A stretch of DNA of 64,000 nucleotides from Nocardia sp. NBC_01329 (GCF_035956715.1 NZ_CP108381.1:1116001-1180000), one strand, 5' to 3'. Positions 27,003-36,311 are shown, counted from the stretch's first letter. Numbers and translations: made by a program. The notes: generated by a model not told the origin, from the letters alone.

Positions 27003-27875
27003 ATGGCCACAGTCGGGTCTCCACCGACCCGCCGGGTGGTGTCGGTGGTGGAACTGCTCGCGGAATCCGAGCGGGCGCTGACAGTTTCGGAGATCGTGGA
27101 ACGTCTGTCGCTGGCCCGGGCGACGGTCACCGCGGTGCTCACCGAATTGTGCGAAGCGAACTGGGTGGTCCGGGATGCGAATCTGGCCTACCGCCGTGGA
27201 CCGGCGCTGACCCGCCTGTCGCCCGCCGAACCCGTAGGCGCGGTAGTGGCGGTGGGTGCTGAACTGGCGGCACTGGCCGAGGCCGCGGGCTGTGGGGCGA
27301 CGCTGAGCCGGATCGCCGACGATCGGCTCACCATCGTGGCCAAACAGTACGCGGGTGCGCGGATAGTGCCGGGATTGTCCGTCGGGCAGTCGGTCCCGGT
27401 GGTCTACCCCGCGGGGGCCGCGGTGATGCCCTGGCGGACCTCCGCCGAACGGCGGCGCTGGTTGACGACGACGAAAGGCCGGCCCGGCGCGGCGGAACTA
27501 CTCGACTTCGTCACCGCGCACGGTTTCGCAATGTTTCGTCCGGAAGCCGACCACGCCGGTCTGGTCGATGTGCTGACCGAACTGCTCGGCGCGCTCGGCG
27601 CCGAACTGCTGCAGCCCGCGTTACGAGCCGAAGCGCTGCGCCAGCTCGGGCGATTGACCTCGCGCGCATATACCGCGGCCGATATCGAAACCCGGGACGC
27701 GCTGCCGCTCAGCTATGTGTCCGCACCGGTGTTCCACGGTGACCGAGCGCGCTACGAGGTTCAGCTCGGGCCGCTGCGGGCGGCGGCAGGCCCCGACGAG
27801 CGGGCACGCTATATCGAGATCGTCCGCGCGGGCGCCGGCGCGATCTCGGTAGCGCTGCTGACTGCCGGCGAATGA
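27003..27875 (+). CDS. IclR-type transcriptional regulator
   Basis: A 290-residue regulator with an N-terminal winged helix (about residues 10-68; ALTVSEIVERLSLARATVTAVL) and a C-terminal effector-binding region of the IclR kind. The C-terminal domain is shorter and more divergent than typical IclR, so ligand prediction is not possible. The ATG at 27003 is used; only weak Shine-Dalgarno bases precede it. It is divergent from the SDR/reductase operon with a perfect palindrome between them, so it is probably their local repressor or activator. Confidence 0.8.
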   Translation: MATVGSPPTRRVVSVVELLAESERALTVSEIVERLSLARATVTAVLTELCEANWVVRDANLAYRRGPALTRLSPAEPVGAVVAVGAELAALAEAAGCGATLSRIADDRLTIVAKQYAGARIVPGLSVGQSVPVVYPAGAAVMPWRTSAERRRWLTTTKGRPGAAELLDFVTAHGFAMFRPEADHAGLVDVLTELLGALGAELLQPALRAEALRQLGRLTSRAYTAADIETRDALPLSYVSAPVFHGDRARYEVQLGPLRAAAGPDERARYIEIVRAGAGAISVALLTAGE

Positions 27876-27943
27876 GATGTGCGGCCGGGGTAGTGGATCC
27901 GAGTGTCGCGGGCGGCGGTCGTACCCGGCCGGATCTGCCGGTG

Positions 27944-28657
27944 TCACCGCGGACTCCGGGAATCCGTTTCCTCGCTGAGTAGTTCGGCCACCCGACCGGG
28001 GGTCCAGTGTCCGGCCGCGCCCGGGCGAGAGGCCAGATAGCCGGCCGTCTCGCCGATCGACCATTCGTGTGCCGCGCGCAGTCCGGTTCCGATATGCCGC
28101 AGATACGCGGCGGACGGCGGAACCCCGCCGATCTCACGCCAGCGCCACGGGGCAGTGAACGTGACAACGGGTACACCGTCGAATATGCCCGGGCAGATCA
28201 GGGTTTCGTAGCGGCCGGGGCCCAGGCGGGAGCGGCCGGTGCGCACGGCCTCGGTGAGGTCCAGATCGGTTCCGGCCCGGCGGTACATCTCCTGGGCGGC
28301 GACATCACTGAACTGGGAGAGGGTCAGCAGATAGGCGTGTACCGGGGTCTCGGCGGGGGCGGTGGGATCATAGAAGGCGCGACCCCCGGTCCAGATCACC
28401 GATTCGGTCGCGAAATAGAGCAGTCCGGGGAGAACGAGCGCGAGCGAACGCGACGGTGGCGTGCGGTCACGGCATCCACCCGGCGATATGCCCGGTGCGG
28501 TGGGTACGGCGTCGGCGGGCCCGCTGCCGGTGAGATAGCCGGACAGCCGGTCCGGGTCCATATTGGAACCGTAGGTGGCGTACCAGACCCGATCCGGCGC
28601 CGTGGTGTAGTCGAGCGCGGAACGCGGCCGCAGGACCGCGATCTCGTGCGGTGCCAT
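27944..28657 (-). CDS. Gamma-glutamylcyclotransferase-like protein
   Basis: A 237-residue protein with the GGCT-fold hallmark YGSNM in VWYATYGSNMDPDRL (around residue 30), which forms the substrate-carboxylate loop. The rest is larger than canonical GGCT domains and has many Tyr/Trp-rich strands (TGGRAFYDPT, HAYLLTLSQFSDVAAQEMYR). A cyclotransferase acting on a gamma-glutamyl compound is possible, but the acid/base residue cannot be assigned. It lies between the IclR gene (convergent) and lexA (same strand, 75 bases downstream of lexA). Confidence 0.68.
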   Translation of the reverse strand: MAPHEIAVLRPRSALDYTTAPDRVWYATYGSNMDPDRLSGYLTGSGPADAVPTAPGISPGGCRDRTPPSRSLALVLPGLLYFATESVIWTGGRAFYDPTAPAETPVHAYLLTLSQFSDVAAQEMYRRAGTDLDLTEAVRTGRSRLGPGRYETLICPGIFDGVPVVTFTAPWRWREIGGVPPSAAYLRHIGTGLRAAHEWSIGETAGYLASRPGAAGHWTPGRVAELLSEETDSRSPR

Positions 28658-28732
28658 CCGCTCCTCGTTCCGGCCGCGGGGCAGGGTCCCGGAGGCCGGC
28701 GCACACGGATGAGGTGCGCGCCGGTCCGCGTC

Positions 28733-29470
28733 TCAGATCTTGCGGATCACGGTGACGACCTTGCCGAGGATCCGCGCGTCGTTGCCCGGGATGGGTTCGA
28801 AATGCGGATTGTGCGGCATCAGCCAGACATCCTTACCGCTGCGTTTGAATGTTTTCACGGTCGCCTCGCCGTCCAGCATCGCTGCGACGATATCGCCGTT
28901 GTCCGCCACGTTCTGCTGCCGGACGACCACCCAGTCGCCGTCGCAGATGGCGGCGTCGATCATGGATTCGCCGACCACCTTCAACAGGAACAGTGAACCG
29001 TCGCCGACCAGTTCCCGGGGGAGTGGGAACACGTCTTCGACCGCCTGTTCGGCCAGTATCGGCCCACCGGCGGCGATCCGTCCGAGTACCGGGACGTAGG
29101 TCGGGATCGGCTGATCGGTGGTTTCGGCCGCAGACGCCTGCGCGCGCCCGGAGTCGGCCGTGGCCAGAGTGGTCACCGATCGGACCGCCTCGTCCATCCC
29201 GCGAACGTCCACGGCGCGGGGCCGGTTGGGATCGCGCCGCAGATACCCCTTGCGTTCCAGGGTGCGCAGCTGGTGCGCGACAGAGGAGGTGGAGTTCAGG
29301 CCGACCGCGTCGCCGATCTCGCGAATGCTCGGCGGATAGCCGCGCAGACTCACCGAGGAGCGGATGACCTCGAGCACCTTGCGCTGACGCACGGTGAGTT
29401 CCCCGCCGGTCGCCCCCGGTTCGGTGCCGGGGCCGGCCCCGGCACCCGTGTCGTCTGATTGGCTCACCAC
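28733..29470 (-). CDS. lexA: SOS repressor LexA
   Basis: Represses DNA-damage genes and is inactivated by RecA-stimulated self-cleavage. It has 245 residues from a GTG at 29470 preceded by AAAGGGCGG; a second GTG at 29467 is equally possible. The winged helix covers about residues 25-90 ([20 protein letters not shown]). The cleavage bond is A134-G135 (GRIAAGGP), and the serine/lysine dyad is S169 (VVGESMID) and K206 (EATVKTF). The first 20 residues are a low-complexity extension. A sigma-70-like promoter overlapping an SOS box precedes it, so it is autoregulated. Confidence 0.97.
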   Translation of the reverse strand: MVSQSDDTGAGAGPGTEPGATGGELTVRQRKVLEVIRSSVSLRGYPPSIREIGDAVGLNSTSSVAHQLRTLERKGYLRRDPNRPRAVDVRGMDEAVRSVTTLATADSGRAQASAAETTDQPIPTYVPVLGRIAAGGPILAEQAVEDVFPLPRELVGDGSLFLLKVVGESMIDAAICDGDWVVVRQQNVADNGDIVAAMLDGEATVKTFKRSGKDVWLMPHNPHFEPIPGNDARILGKVVTVIRKI

Positions 29471-29562
29471 AACCGCCCTTTCTCGTCGGTCTCCGGCCCC
29501 ATGACCGCCGTCCCGGCAGACGGCCCGGACCGGCTGTGCCCGAAGTTTGATGTCGTGCAGTG

Positions 29563-29591
29563 AATCTAGTCGGCGCACTCCGATCTATCAA
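29563..29591 (-). promoter_or_regulatory. Sigma-70-type promoter of lexA
   Basis: On the minus strand TTGATA (29591-29586), 17 bases, then TAGATT (29568-29563): five of six matches to the -35 consensus TTGACA and four of six to the -10 consensus TATAAT, with optimal spacing. The adjacent SOS box overlaps the -35, so LexA binding would block RNA polymerase. Confidence 0.72.
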
Positions 29592-29603
29592 ACATCTGTT
29601 CGA
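29588..29603. promoter_or_regulatory. SOS box 1, lexA side
   Basis: TCAAACATCTGTTCGA, one base off the symmetric CGAAC-N4-GTTCG consensus. It overlaps the lexA -35 element, as expected for autoregulation. Confidence 0.8.
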
Positions 29604-29651
29604 GGCATGTCCGGTGTTGCTACTGACATTATCCCCCCGGCGTGGTAGAAA

Positions 29652-29682
29652 TCGAACATCAGTTCGTCGAACATTTGATCGA
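29652..29682. promoter_or_regulatory. SOS boxes 2 and 3, abutting, in front of the divergent membrane gene
   Basis: TCGAACATCAGTTCGT (29652-29667) is a perfect box, and TCGAACATTTGATCGA (29667-29682) follows directly with one mismatch in the right arm. They share a single base and sit 46-76 bases before the downstream ATG at 29728. Tandem boxes suggest cooperative, tight LexA repression of that gene. Confidence 0.85.
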
Positions 29683-29727
29683 ATACCGCAGATGGTTTCG
29701 CGAGCAACCAGCACGGAGGTCTATCCG

Positions 29728-30195
29728 ATGAACACCGCGATCAGCGTGATCGGCACGCGGGACGACGTCACCGCTCGGGTACGGCCCGGTCCGGTCCCGC
29801 CGGGGGCAGCCGGTGCGACCGTCCCGGCCGAGGGCGGGTCGCCGGGTCCGGGCACGTGGCCGGACGGTCCGACCCGCCACTGCGTCACCCCGGCGCACCG
29901 GGGCTCGGCGGGCGGGCCCCGCCCGATCCTCCGGTCGACGACGACCCCGGCAGTGCGCCGGGGTCCGGCCGTCCGGCCGCTGCCCCGGCCACCCGAACCC
30001 GACGATCTGATGGGGCGGGCCCGGGCCGGCTATGTAGCGACCGCGTCGACGGCCGTGATCAGCGCGACCGTGGTGGTCGCTTTCCTCGCGCTGGCCCATC
30101 TCCGGGCCCCGGAGCCGGTACCCCAGCCGATTCCGTCCGGCGTGCCGGGCGCGGCTGTGCCCGGTTCGAGCCCCGGCGCTCCCGGCTCGCGGTAG
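29728..30195 (+). CDS. SOS-controlled small membrane protein, ChiZ/DivS-like, without LysM domain
   Basis: A 155-residue protein divergent from lexA, the position of the SOS-induced division suppressors ChiZ (Rv2719c) of M. tuberculosis and DivS of Corynebacterium. Residues 1-100 are disordered and rich in Pro, Arg and Gly. One transmembrane helix follows (about 102-124, GYVATASTAVISATVVVAFL), then a 30-residue Pro-rich outside tail. The LysM domain of ChiZ is absent. The ATG at 29728 follows GGAGGT, and two LexA boxes lie upstream. A role in blocking division after DNA damage is inferred from topology and position only. Confidence 0.75.
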   Translation: MNTAISVIGTRDDVTARVRPGPVPPGAAGATVPAEGGSPGPGTWPDGPTRHCVTPAHRGSAGGPRPILRSTTTPAVRRGPAVRPLPRPPEPDDLMGRARAGYVATASTAVISATVVVAFLALAHLRAPEPVPQPIPSGVPGAAVPGSSPGAPGSR

Positions 30196-30398
30196 CGTGC
30201 CGGCGCCGCGCGCGTCCGGGCCAGGGGTGACCGCAACCACGACACACCCCGTACCGGTATCCTCGATGTGTTATGCACTCGGGCCGGTGCGTGAGACCGG
30301 CCTACCCGATACCGGGCACCGGCCCGGTACCCGCGCTCGCCGGACCTGCGACCGGCGCCGGTTCGGCCGCGAGCGTTCGCAGCGACGAAGGACCCCGG

Positions 30399-30866
30399 AT
30401 GCATTGCCCGTACTGTCGACACCCCGACTCCCGGGTCGTCGACTCACGATTGGCCGACGAGGGCGCCGCCATTCGCCGCAGACGCTCATGCCCGGAATGC
30501 GGCCGCCGTTTCACCACAGTGGAAACGGCGATCCTGTCGGTGGTGAAACGCAGCGGGGTCACCGAACCGTTCAGCCGGGAGAAGGTGATCCGGGGGGTGC
30601 GGCGCGCCTGCCAGGGGCGCGAGGTCGACGACGACGCGCTGAACCTACTGGCCCAGCAGGTAGAGGACGCGGTCCGGGCCAAGGGGGCCCCGGAAGTGCC
30701 GAGCCATGAGGTCGGCCTGGCGATTCTCGGGCCGCTACGCGAACTGGACGAGGTGGCGTACTTGCGTTTCGCCTCGGTCTATCGATCCTTCACCTCCGCA
30801 GCGGATTTCGAACGTGAGATCCGGGATATGCGGGAGGCCCGGGCGGCGGTCGTCGCCGGGGACTGA
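30399..30866 (+). CDS. nrdR: Ribonucleotide reductase repressor NrdR
   Basis: Zinc-ribbon/ATP-cone repressor of ribonucleotide reductase genes; 155 residues. The zinc ribbon is C3-x2-C6 (MHCPYCRHP) and C31-x2-C34 (SCPECGRRF). The ATP-cone runs from about residue 46 to 136 ([19 protein letters not shown]). The ATG at 30399 is fixed by the conserved MHCPYC start. It is the standard neighbour of the lexA region in this order and ends 10 bases from the convergent hrpA stop. Confidence 0.97.
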   Translation: MHCPYCRHPDSRVVDSRLADEGAAIRRRRSCPECGRRFTTVETAILSVVKRSGVTEPFSREKVIRGVRRACQGREVDDDALNLLAQQVEDAVRAKGAPEVPSHEVGLAILGPLRELDEVAYLRFASVYRSFTSAADFEREIRDMREARAAVVAGD

Positions 30867-30876
30867 GCTGCCGCGG

Positions 30877-33800
30877 TCAGCGGCGAACGGCCGCGACCGC
30901 CTTCTGGATCCGCTTCGTCGAGACGGGATACGGCGTGCCCACCTTCTGGGCGAACAGACTCACCCGCAACTCCTGGATCATCCACCAGATTTCGGTGATA
31001 TCGGGCGTGCGCCGCCGGCCTTCCGGCAGCCGGGCCAGTAGCTGATCGTAGGCGGCCAGCGCGGTATCCACTTCCGTCATGGCATTGCGGTCGCGTGGCG
31101 AAGACCCGGGTAACGCCGCCAGCCGGACTCCGGCCGCGCGCAGATAACGGGGCAGTTCCCGCAGCCGGGCGGGCCCCCATTCGGAAATGAACCCGGCGAA
31201 CAAGAGTTCCGCCAGCTGATCCTGCACATCGGCGGCGATATCGGATTCCCGGACGCCGGTCAGGGCCGTCGAGACTTCATGTGCTTCGGCCAGGACCGGG
31301 ACGACCAGTCGGATGATTCGGACGACCACTTCGTTCAATTTCGGCCGCAACGCCGCCAGCAGCCGCTCGAACCGGTCCGGGTCGCGGACCGGCCCGCCCG
31401 CGGCGGCGATGAGCTGGTCGGCCGCCGCGGCGCGGCAGTCCTCGACCAGCGCCTCCACCGACCCGTACGGGTTCTGGCTCAGCACCAGCCGGTCCGCCGG
31501 GGACAGGCCGGCGGTTACGGCCCGCACCGAGGTAGGAATCGCGTTGAGTATCAGTGCCCGGGTTCCGGCGCGCATGGCCGCCGCCTGCTCGCCGGGTGAT
31601 TTGAGAACCCGCACCGCGACTCCCTCGGCCTCCGGGACCAGTGCCGGGTAGCCGGTGACGGTCTGTCCGCCGACCTCACTGCGTACCGTGGCATCCAGAG
31701 CACCCAGCGATTCCGAGGTCCACACCGTGGCGGGTGCGCGTTCGGCATTCGCGGTGGCCGCGGCCACCGATGCGGAGACCTGGTCGGCCAGGCGGGTCCG
31801 CAGCTGCGCCAGGCTCTTGCTGGTGGCCAGTACCCGGCCGTCGGTGCCGGTAGCGGCGAAGGTCATCCGAAGGTGTTCCGGGAGCGCGGCCGGATCCAGA
31901 TCGGTGGGGGTGATCGGCGTGGCGGCGAGCCGGGTGAGTTCTCTGGCCAGACCGGTACGCAGCGGTTCGGCCCGTGGCGTGAGGACGCGCAGGGCGGCGG
32001 CGGCGAAATCGGGTGCGGGGACCACCGTGCGCCGCAATTGTTTGGGCAATGTCTTGATCAACGCCGTGGCCAGGTCAGCGCGCATCCCGGGCACCAGCCA
32101 GTCGAATCCGACCGCGCGGACGTGGGCCAGCTGGGCCAGCGGAATCCGCACTGTCACACCGTCGTCGGCCTGCCCCGGCTCGAACTGATAGGTGAGCGGG
32201 AAGGACAATTCGCCCTGGCGCCAGGCATCGGGGAAATCGGTGGGATCCAGTTGCTTCGCGGTTTCGTTGACGACCGTTTCGGTCGTGAAGTCGAGCTGAT
32301 GAGGGTCTTGCCGACCGGCAGCTTTCCACCAGGTGTCGAAATGCCGGACCGACACGATTTCGGCGGGGACCCGGCGGTCGTAGAACTCGAACAGCACCTC
32401 GTCGTCGACCAGGATATCCCGGCGCCGGGCCCGGTGTTCGAGGTCGGCGATATCGTCGATCAGCGCACGATTGCGATGGAAGAAATCGTGCCGGGTCTGC
32501 CATTCGCCCTGGACCAGGGCGTGCCGCAGGAACAGTTCGCGTGAGACCTCCGGATCGATACGGCCGTAATCGACCGGACGGCCGGTCACCAGAGGAACCC
32601 CGTAGAGCGTGACGCGCTCGTAGGCACGGGCGGCACCGCGTTTGGCGGACCAATGAGGTTCGGAGTAGATACGTTTCACCAGATCGCCGGCCAGTCGTTC
32701 GGCCCATTCGGGTTCGACGCGGGCGGTGATCCGGCCCCACAGCCGGGAGGTCTCCACCAGTTCCGCCGCCATCACCCAGCGTGGCGGCTTCTTCGCCAAC
32801 CCCGAGCCCGGGAAAATCATGAACTTCGCTTTTCGGGCACCCAGGAACTCGCGGGATTCGGCCTCCCGGACCCCGATATGCGACAGCATGCCCGATAACA
32901 GCGCCTGATGGATGGCGGTCGCGTCCCACGGATCGGTATCCGGGGTCATCTCCTCGACAGGCCGCGGTGCGGGCGGCACTGCGGAGTGCTGCCCGGTGTC
33001 GCCGGCTTCCCGCTCCGGTTCCGATCTGTTGCGACCGCGTCGGCGGCGTGCCCCGGCCCCGGCCGGTCCGGCGTGGTCGTCCGCCACTTCCGGTTTCGCG
33101 CTCACCTCATGCAGCGACCAGCCCATACCCTTGGTGATCGTGCGGAGTTGGCCGTACAGGTCCTGCCATTCCCGGATTCGCAGATAGTGCAGGAATTCGT
33201 CGCGGCACATCCGCCGGAACCGGTTGGCCGACAGCGCCCGCCGCTGACCGGTGAGATACTCCCACAACCGCAGATACGCCAGGAAATCCGAATTCGGCAC
33301 GCTGAACCGCGCATGCTTCGCATCGGCGGCCTGCTGCTGATCGGCCGGCCGCTCCCGCACATCCTGGATCGACAGCGCGGCGACGATCACCAGCATCTCG
33401 GCCAGACAGCCGTTGCGGTGGGCCTCCACCAGCATCCGCCCCATCCGCGGATCCACCGGCAGGCGAGCCATCTCCCGGCCGGTCGGGGTGAGGGTGGGGC
33501 CCGGCGGGGACGCGCTTCGTTTCCGGCCGGAGCGAGTCGTGTCGTCGTGCTCCGCGGAATCCGATTCCGGGCGGAGCTGATCGGTGTCCGCAGCCGCCGC
33601 GGGGTTCGGCTGGGCCGCGCCCTTCTCCGGAGCACGGCGGGCGAGAGCGCCCAACTCCTCCAGCAGAGCGATCCCGTCGCGCACCGCTCGCTGGTCGGGG
33701 GCCTCCACGAACGGAAACCGCTCCATCTCGCCGAGCCCGAGCGCGGTCATCTGCAGGATGACGGCGGCGAGATTGGTTCGCAGGATCTCCGGATCGGTGA

Positions 33801-35085
33801 ACGCCGGCCGGGACTCGAAATCCTCCTCGGAGTACAGGCGGATACAGATCCCGTCGGCGACGCGACCACAGCGGCCGGCCCGCTGCCGGGCCGAGGCCTG
33901 CGAGATCGGTTCGATCGGCAGGCGCTGCACCTTGGTGCGCATCGAATAGCGTGAGATCCGCGCGGTGCCGGGGTCGATGACGTAGCGGATTCCCGGGACC
34001 GTGAGGGAGGTCTCGGCGACATTGGTCGCGAGTACCACACGTCGGCCGGAGTGCGGGGCGAATACTCGATGCTGTTCGGCCGCGGACAGGCGCGCGTAGA
34101 GCGGCAGGATCTCGGTTCGTGGCAGCTTCGAGTCGGTGAGCGCGTCGGCGGTATCACGGATCTCCCGCTCGCCGGACAGGAAAACCAGCACATCGCCGTC
34201 GCCCTCGGCGAACAGTTCGGTGACCGCCGCGCAGATCGCGTCCACCGGGTCCCGGTCGACGGGCCGGTGGTCTTCCTCCTCGTCCTCCACCGCGGGAGCC
34301 GGCAGGACCAGTGGCCGATACCGCATCTCCACCGGGTAGGAGCGGCCCGAGACCTCGACGATCGGCGCCGGGTTGCCGGCGGTGTCGGCGAAATGGCGGG
34401 CGAAGAGTTCCGGGTCGATGGTGGCCGAGGTGATGACGATTTTCAGATCGGGGCGACGCGGCAGCAGTTGCTTCAGATAGCCGAGCAGGAAATCGATATT
34501 GAGACTGCGCTCGTGTGCCTCGTCGATGATGATCGTGTCGTAGGCGCGCAACAGCCGGTCCCGCTGGATCTCGGCGAGCAGAATACCGTCGGTCATCAGC
34601 TTGACCAGCGTGTGCTCGGCGGCGTGGTCGGTGAACCGGACCGTGTAGCCGACGGTATCGCCCAGCTCGGTGCCGAGTTCCTCGGCGATCCGTTCCGCGA
34701 CCGTGCGCGCCGCCAGCCGACGGGGTTGAGTGTGCCCGATCGCCCCCCGGATACCCCGACCGAGCTCCAAGCAGATTTTCGGGATCTGGGTGGTTTTGCC
34801 GGACCCGGTTTCGCCGGCGACGACCACGACCTGATGGGCCGCGATGGCGGCGGCGATATCGTCGCGACGCCCGGTGACCGGCAGCTGCTCGGGATAGGTG
34901 ATCGCTGGGACCGCGGCGCGGCGGGCCGCGATACGTTCCTCGGCGGCCGAGATATCGGACTCGATCCGGGAGAGGTCGCCGCCGCGCACTCGATCCAGCT
35001 GCCGCTGCAGCCGGTGTTCGTCGCGGAGGGTGAGAGAAGCCAACCGGGTACTGAGTTCCCGGTGCGTGACTGCGGTCCTGGTCAT
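30877..35085 (-). CDS. hrpA: ATP-dependent RNA helicase HrpA (DEAH box)
   Basis: Large DEAH-box RNA helicase, 1402 residues from the ATG at 35085. Motif I GETGSGKTTQ is near residue 92 and DEAH is in IIIDEAHERSLN. SATIDPELFARHF is motif III and QRAGRCGRV is motif VI. The helicase-associated and OB-fold domains follow, then the long HrpA-specific C-terminal half (DUF3418). A charged insert of about 50 residues (EKGAAQPNPAAAADTDQL...) interrupts the region after motif VI. HrpA-type helicases resolve stalled or collided ribosomes on mRNA. Confidence 0.95.
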   Translation of the reverse strand: MTRTAVTHRELSTRLASLTLRDEHRLQRQLDRVRGGDLSRIESDISAAEERIAARRAAVPAITYPEQLPVTGRRDDIAAAIAAHQVVVVAGETGSGKTTQIPKICLELGRGIRGAIGHTQPRRLAARTVAERIAEELGTELGDTVGYTVRFTDHAAEHTLVKLMTDGILLAEIQRDRLLRAYDTIIIDEAHERSLNIDFLLGYLKQLLPRRPDLKIVITSATIDPELFARHFADTAGNPAPIVEVSGRSYPVEMRYRPLVLPAPAVEDEEEDHRPVDRDPVDAICAAVTELFAEGDGDVLVFLSGEREIRDTADALTDSKLPRTEILPLYARLSAAEQHRVFAPHSGRRVVLATNVAETSLTVPGIRYVIDPGTARISRYSMRTKVQRLPIEPISQASARQRAGRCGRVADGICIRLYSEEDFESRPAFTDPEILRTNLAAVILQMTALGLGEMERFPFVEAPDQRAVRDGIALLEELGALARRAPEKGAAQPNPAAAADTDQLRPESDSAEHDDTTRSGRKRSASPPGPTLTPTGREMARLPVDPRMGRMLVEAHRNGCLAEMLVIVAALSIQDVRERPADQQQAADAKHARFSVPNSDFLAYLRLWEYLTGQRRALSANRFRRMCRDEFLHYLRIREWQDLYGQLRTITKGMGWSLHEVSAKPEVADDHAGPAGAGARRRRGRNRSEPEREAGDTGQHSAVPPAPRPVEEMTPDTDPWDATAIHQALLSGMLSHIGVREAESREFLGARKAKFMIFPGSGLAKKPPRWVMAAELVETSRLWGRITARVEPEWAERLAGDLVKRIYSEPHWSAKRGAARAYERVTLYGVPLVTGRPVDYGRIDPEVSRELFLRHALVQGEWQTRHDFFHRNRALIDDIADLEHRARRRDILVDDEVLFEFYDRRVPAEIVSVRHFDTWWKAAGRQDPHQLDFTTETVVNETAKQLDPTDFPDAWRQGELSFPLTYQFEPGQADDGVTVRIPLAQLAHVRAVGFDWLVPGMRADLATALIKTLPKQLRRTVVPAPDFAAAALRVLTPRAEPLRTGLARELTRLAATPITPTDLDPAALPEHLRMTFAATGTDGRVLATSKSLAQLRTRLADQVSASVAAATANAERAPATVWTSESLGALDATVRSEVGGQTVTGYPALVPEAEGVAVRVLKSPGEQAAAMRAGTRALILNAIPTSVRAVTAGLSPADRLVLSQNPYGSVEALVEDCRAAAADQLIAAAGGPVRDPDRFERLLAALRPKLNEVVVRIIRLVVPVLAEAHEVSTALTGVRESDIAADVQDQLAELLFAGFISEWGPARLRELPRYLRAAGVRLAALPGSSPRDRNAMTEVDTALAAYDQLLARLPEGRRRTPDITEIWWMIQELRVSLFAQKVGTPYPVSTKRIQKAVAAVRR

Positions 35086-35247
35086 TGCGTCGACCAGCCT
35101 AGCGAAACCCGGCGCCGGGCCGGGCCGCGGCCCGGTAACACTGGTCCGGGGCGGTATGCGAGGCGTCCGCCGGACCGAAGGGCTCTTCGCGCTCGTCGGG
35201 TCGTGCGAATATGGGTGGGTTGCGCTTTTCGCGAAAGGCGGTGCGGC

Positions 35248-35883
35248 ATGGCCGGATTCGTACTGGACCAGGCGGGGGTGCGAGTCCTGGCAGCGCTGGC
35301 GTTCGGGGCGGCAGCCCTGGTGGTGCTGGCCCGGGTGGTGTTCGCCGGGCCGGTGCTCGCGACGAGCGAACAGGGGGACGCGCCCGGCACCGACGCCGCC
35401 CACCACGGCGATCACGAATCCGACGCGGCGCATCTGCTGATGTGCGCGGTGATGCTGGCGATGGTGCTCTTTCCCGCCGAGCTGAACGCGCACGCCCTGC
35501 ACGGTGTGCTGCTCGCGATGACCTTGGTCTTCACGCTGTTGCTGGGCGACAGACTCGTGCGCTGGTACCGCCGGGCATATCCCCGGGCCGGGCACCGGGC
35601 GGCAGCCATCGGATATCACCTCCTCGCGGCGGCGGTGATGCTGTTCACGATGTCGGGGCATTCCGGTGCCGGGCACAGCGCCGGCCACGCGGCGGGGCCC
35701 GCGCTCGTTTTCGCGGTGCTGTACCTCGCGGACGCGGCAGTGGTGGTCGTGTCCACGTGCAGCGGCCGAGCGCACTGGTGGGCCGCGCATCCGGTCACGC
35801 CCGGATCGGGACGCGGACTGCCCCTCGCGGTGCTGCCGCACCTGATCATGGACCTCGGAATGGCCTACATGCTGGTCGCGTGA
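35248..35883 (+). CDS. DUF5134 family membrane protein
   Basis: A 211-residue polytopic protein with about six hydrophobic segments, starting MAGFVLDQAGVRVLAALAFG. A His/Asp-rich loop lies near residues 45-60 (DAAHHGDHESDAAHL) and a second histidine cluster near 130 (GHSGAGHSAGHAAG), which resembles metal-binding decorations of DUF5134 proteins. Metal handling is a guess. It is divergent from hrpA, and its 3' end overlaps the convergent speD gene by 19 bases. Confidence 0.75.
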   Translation: MAGFVLDQAGVRVLAALAFGAAALVVLARVVFAGPVLATSEQGDAPGTDAAHHGDHESDAAHLLMCAVMLAMVLFPAELNAHALHGVLLAMTLVFTLLLGDRLVRWYRRAYPRAGHRAAAIGYHLLAAAVMLFTMSGHSGAGHSAGHAAGPALVFAVLYLADAAVVVVSTCSGRAHWWAAHPVTPGSGRGLPLAVLPHLIMDLGMAYMLVA

Positions 35884-36278
35884 CCGGGTGGAACCGGCGC
35901 CTGCCGCGAGTCGCCACCCGCGGCCCGGCCGCGCAGCACGGTCGAGATCCGCACATGTTCGGGGGCCAGCGCCCCGCGGAGCAGTTCGGCTACCCTACCG
36001 GCGCTGTCCGCCGCGGTGCCGCAGGTGAACACATCGACGAAGATGTCACCGGTTTCCGGATAGGTGTGCAGCGAGGCATGGGATTCGGCCAATAGCGCCA
36101 GCACGGTGACTCCGTGCGGGTCGAACTGCTTGCCGACCATCTCGCACACGGTCACGCCCGCGGCGGTCAACGCGTACCGCAGGGCGCTCTCCAGCGCGGC
36201 GAGATCGTCACAGAGCCCGCGGTCGACCCCGCCGAACTCGGCCAGCACATGCCGGCCGGTGAATTCCGCCGCCACCAA
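35865..36278 (-). CDS. speD: S-adenosylmethionine decarboxylase proenzyme SpeD
   Basis: Makes decarboxylated S-adenosylmethionine for polyamine synthesis. It has 137 residues, the size of the bacterial class. The processing site LAESHASLHTYPE shows self-cleavage between E65 and S66, with the serine becoming the pyruvoyl group; H71 and C86 (FTCG) are conserved. The start is a TTG at 36278 or GTG at 36275 behind GGGTGGG. Its 3' end overlaps the convergent DUF5134 gene. It lies 33 bases behind a helicase gene on the same strand. No spermidine synthase gene (speE) is in the window. Confidence 0.93.
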   Translation of the reverse strand: MVAAEFTGRHVLAEFGGVDRGLCDDLAALESALRYALTAAGVTVCEMVGKQFDPHGVTVLALLAESHASLHTYPETGDIFVDVFTCGTAADSAGRVAELLRGALAPEHVRISTVLRGRAAGGDSRQAPVPPGHATSM

Positions 36279-36311
36279 CCCACCCCACTCACTTGTATCC
36301 GGCGCCGGCGA

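Noticed and set aside
29560-29727. Upstream N-terminal extension of the SOS-controlled membrane protein
   Set aside because: The extension would run across all LexA boxes and the lexA promoter and lacks a ribosome-binding site; the ATG at 29728 has GGAGGT.
34051-35247. Open frame of several hundred codons opposite the hrpA 5' half, running into the DUF5134 gene
   Set aside because: Only its last part, from the ATG at 35248, looks like a real membrane protein. The rest is antisense to the DEAH helicase motifs.
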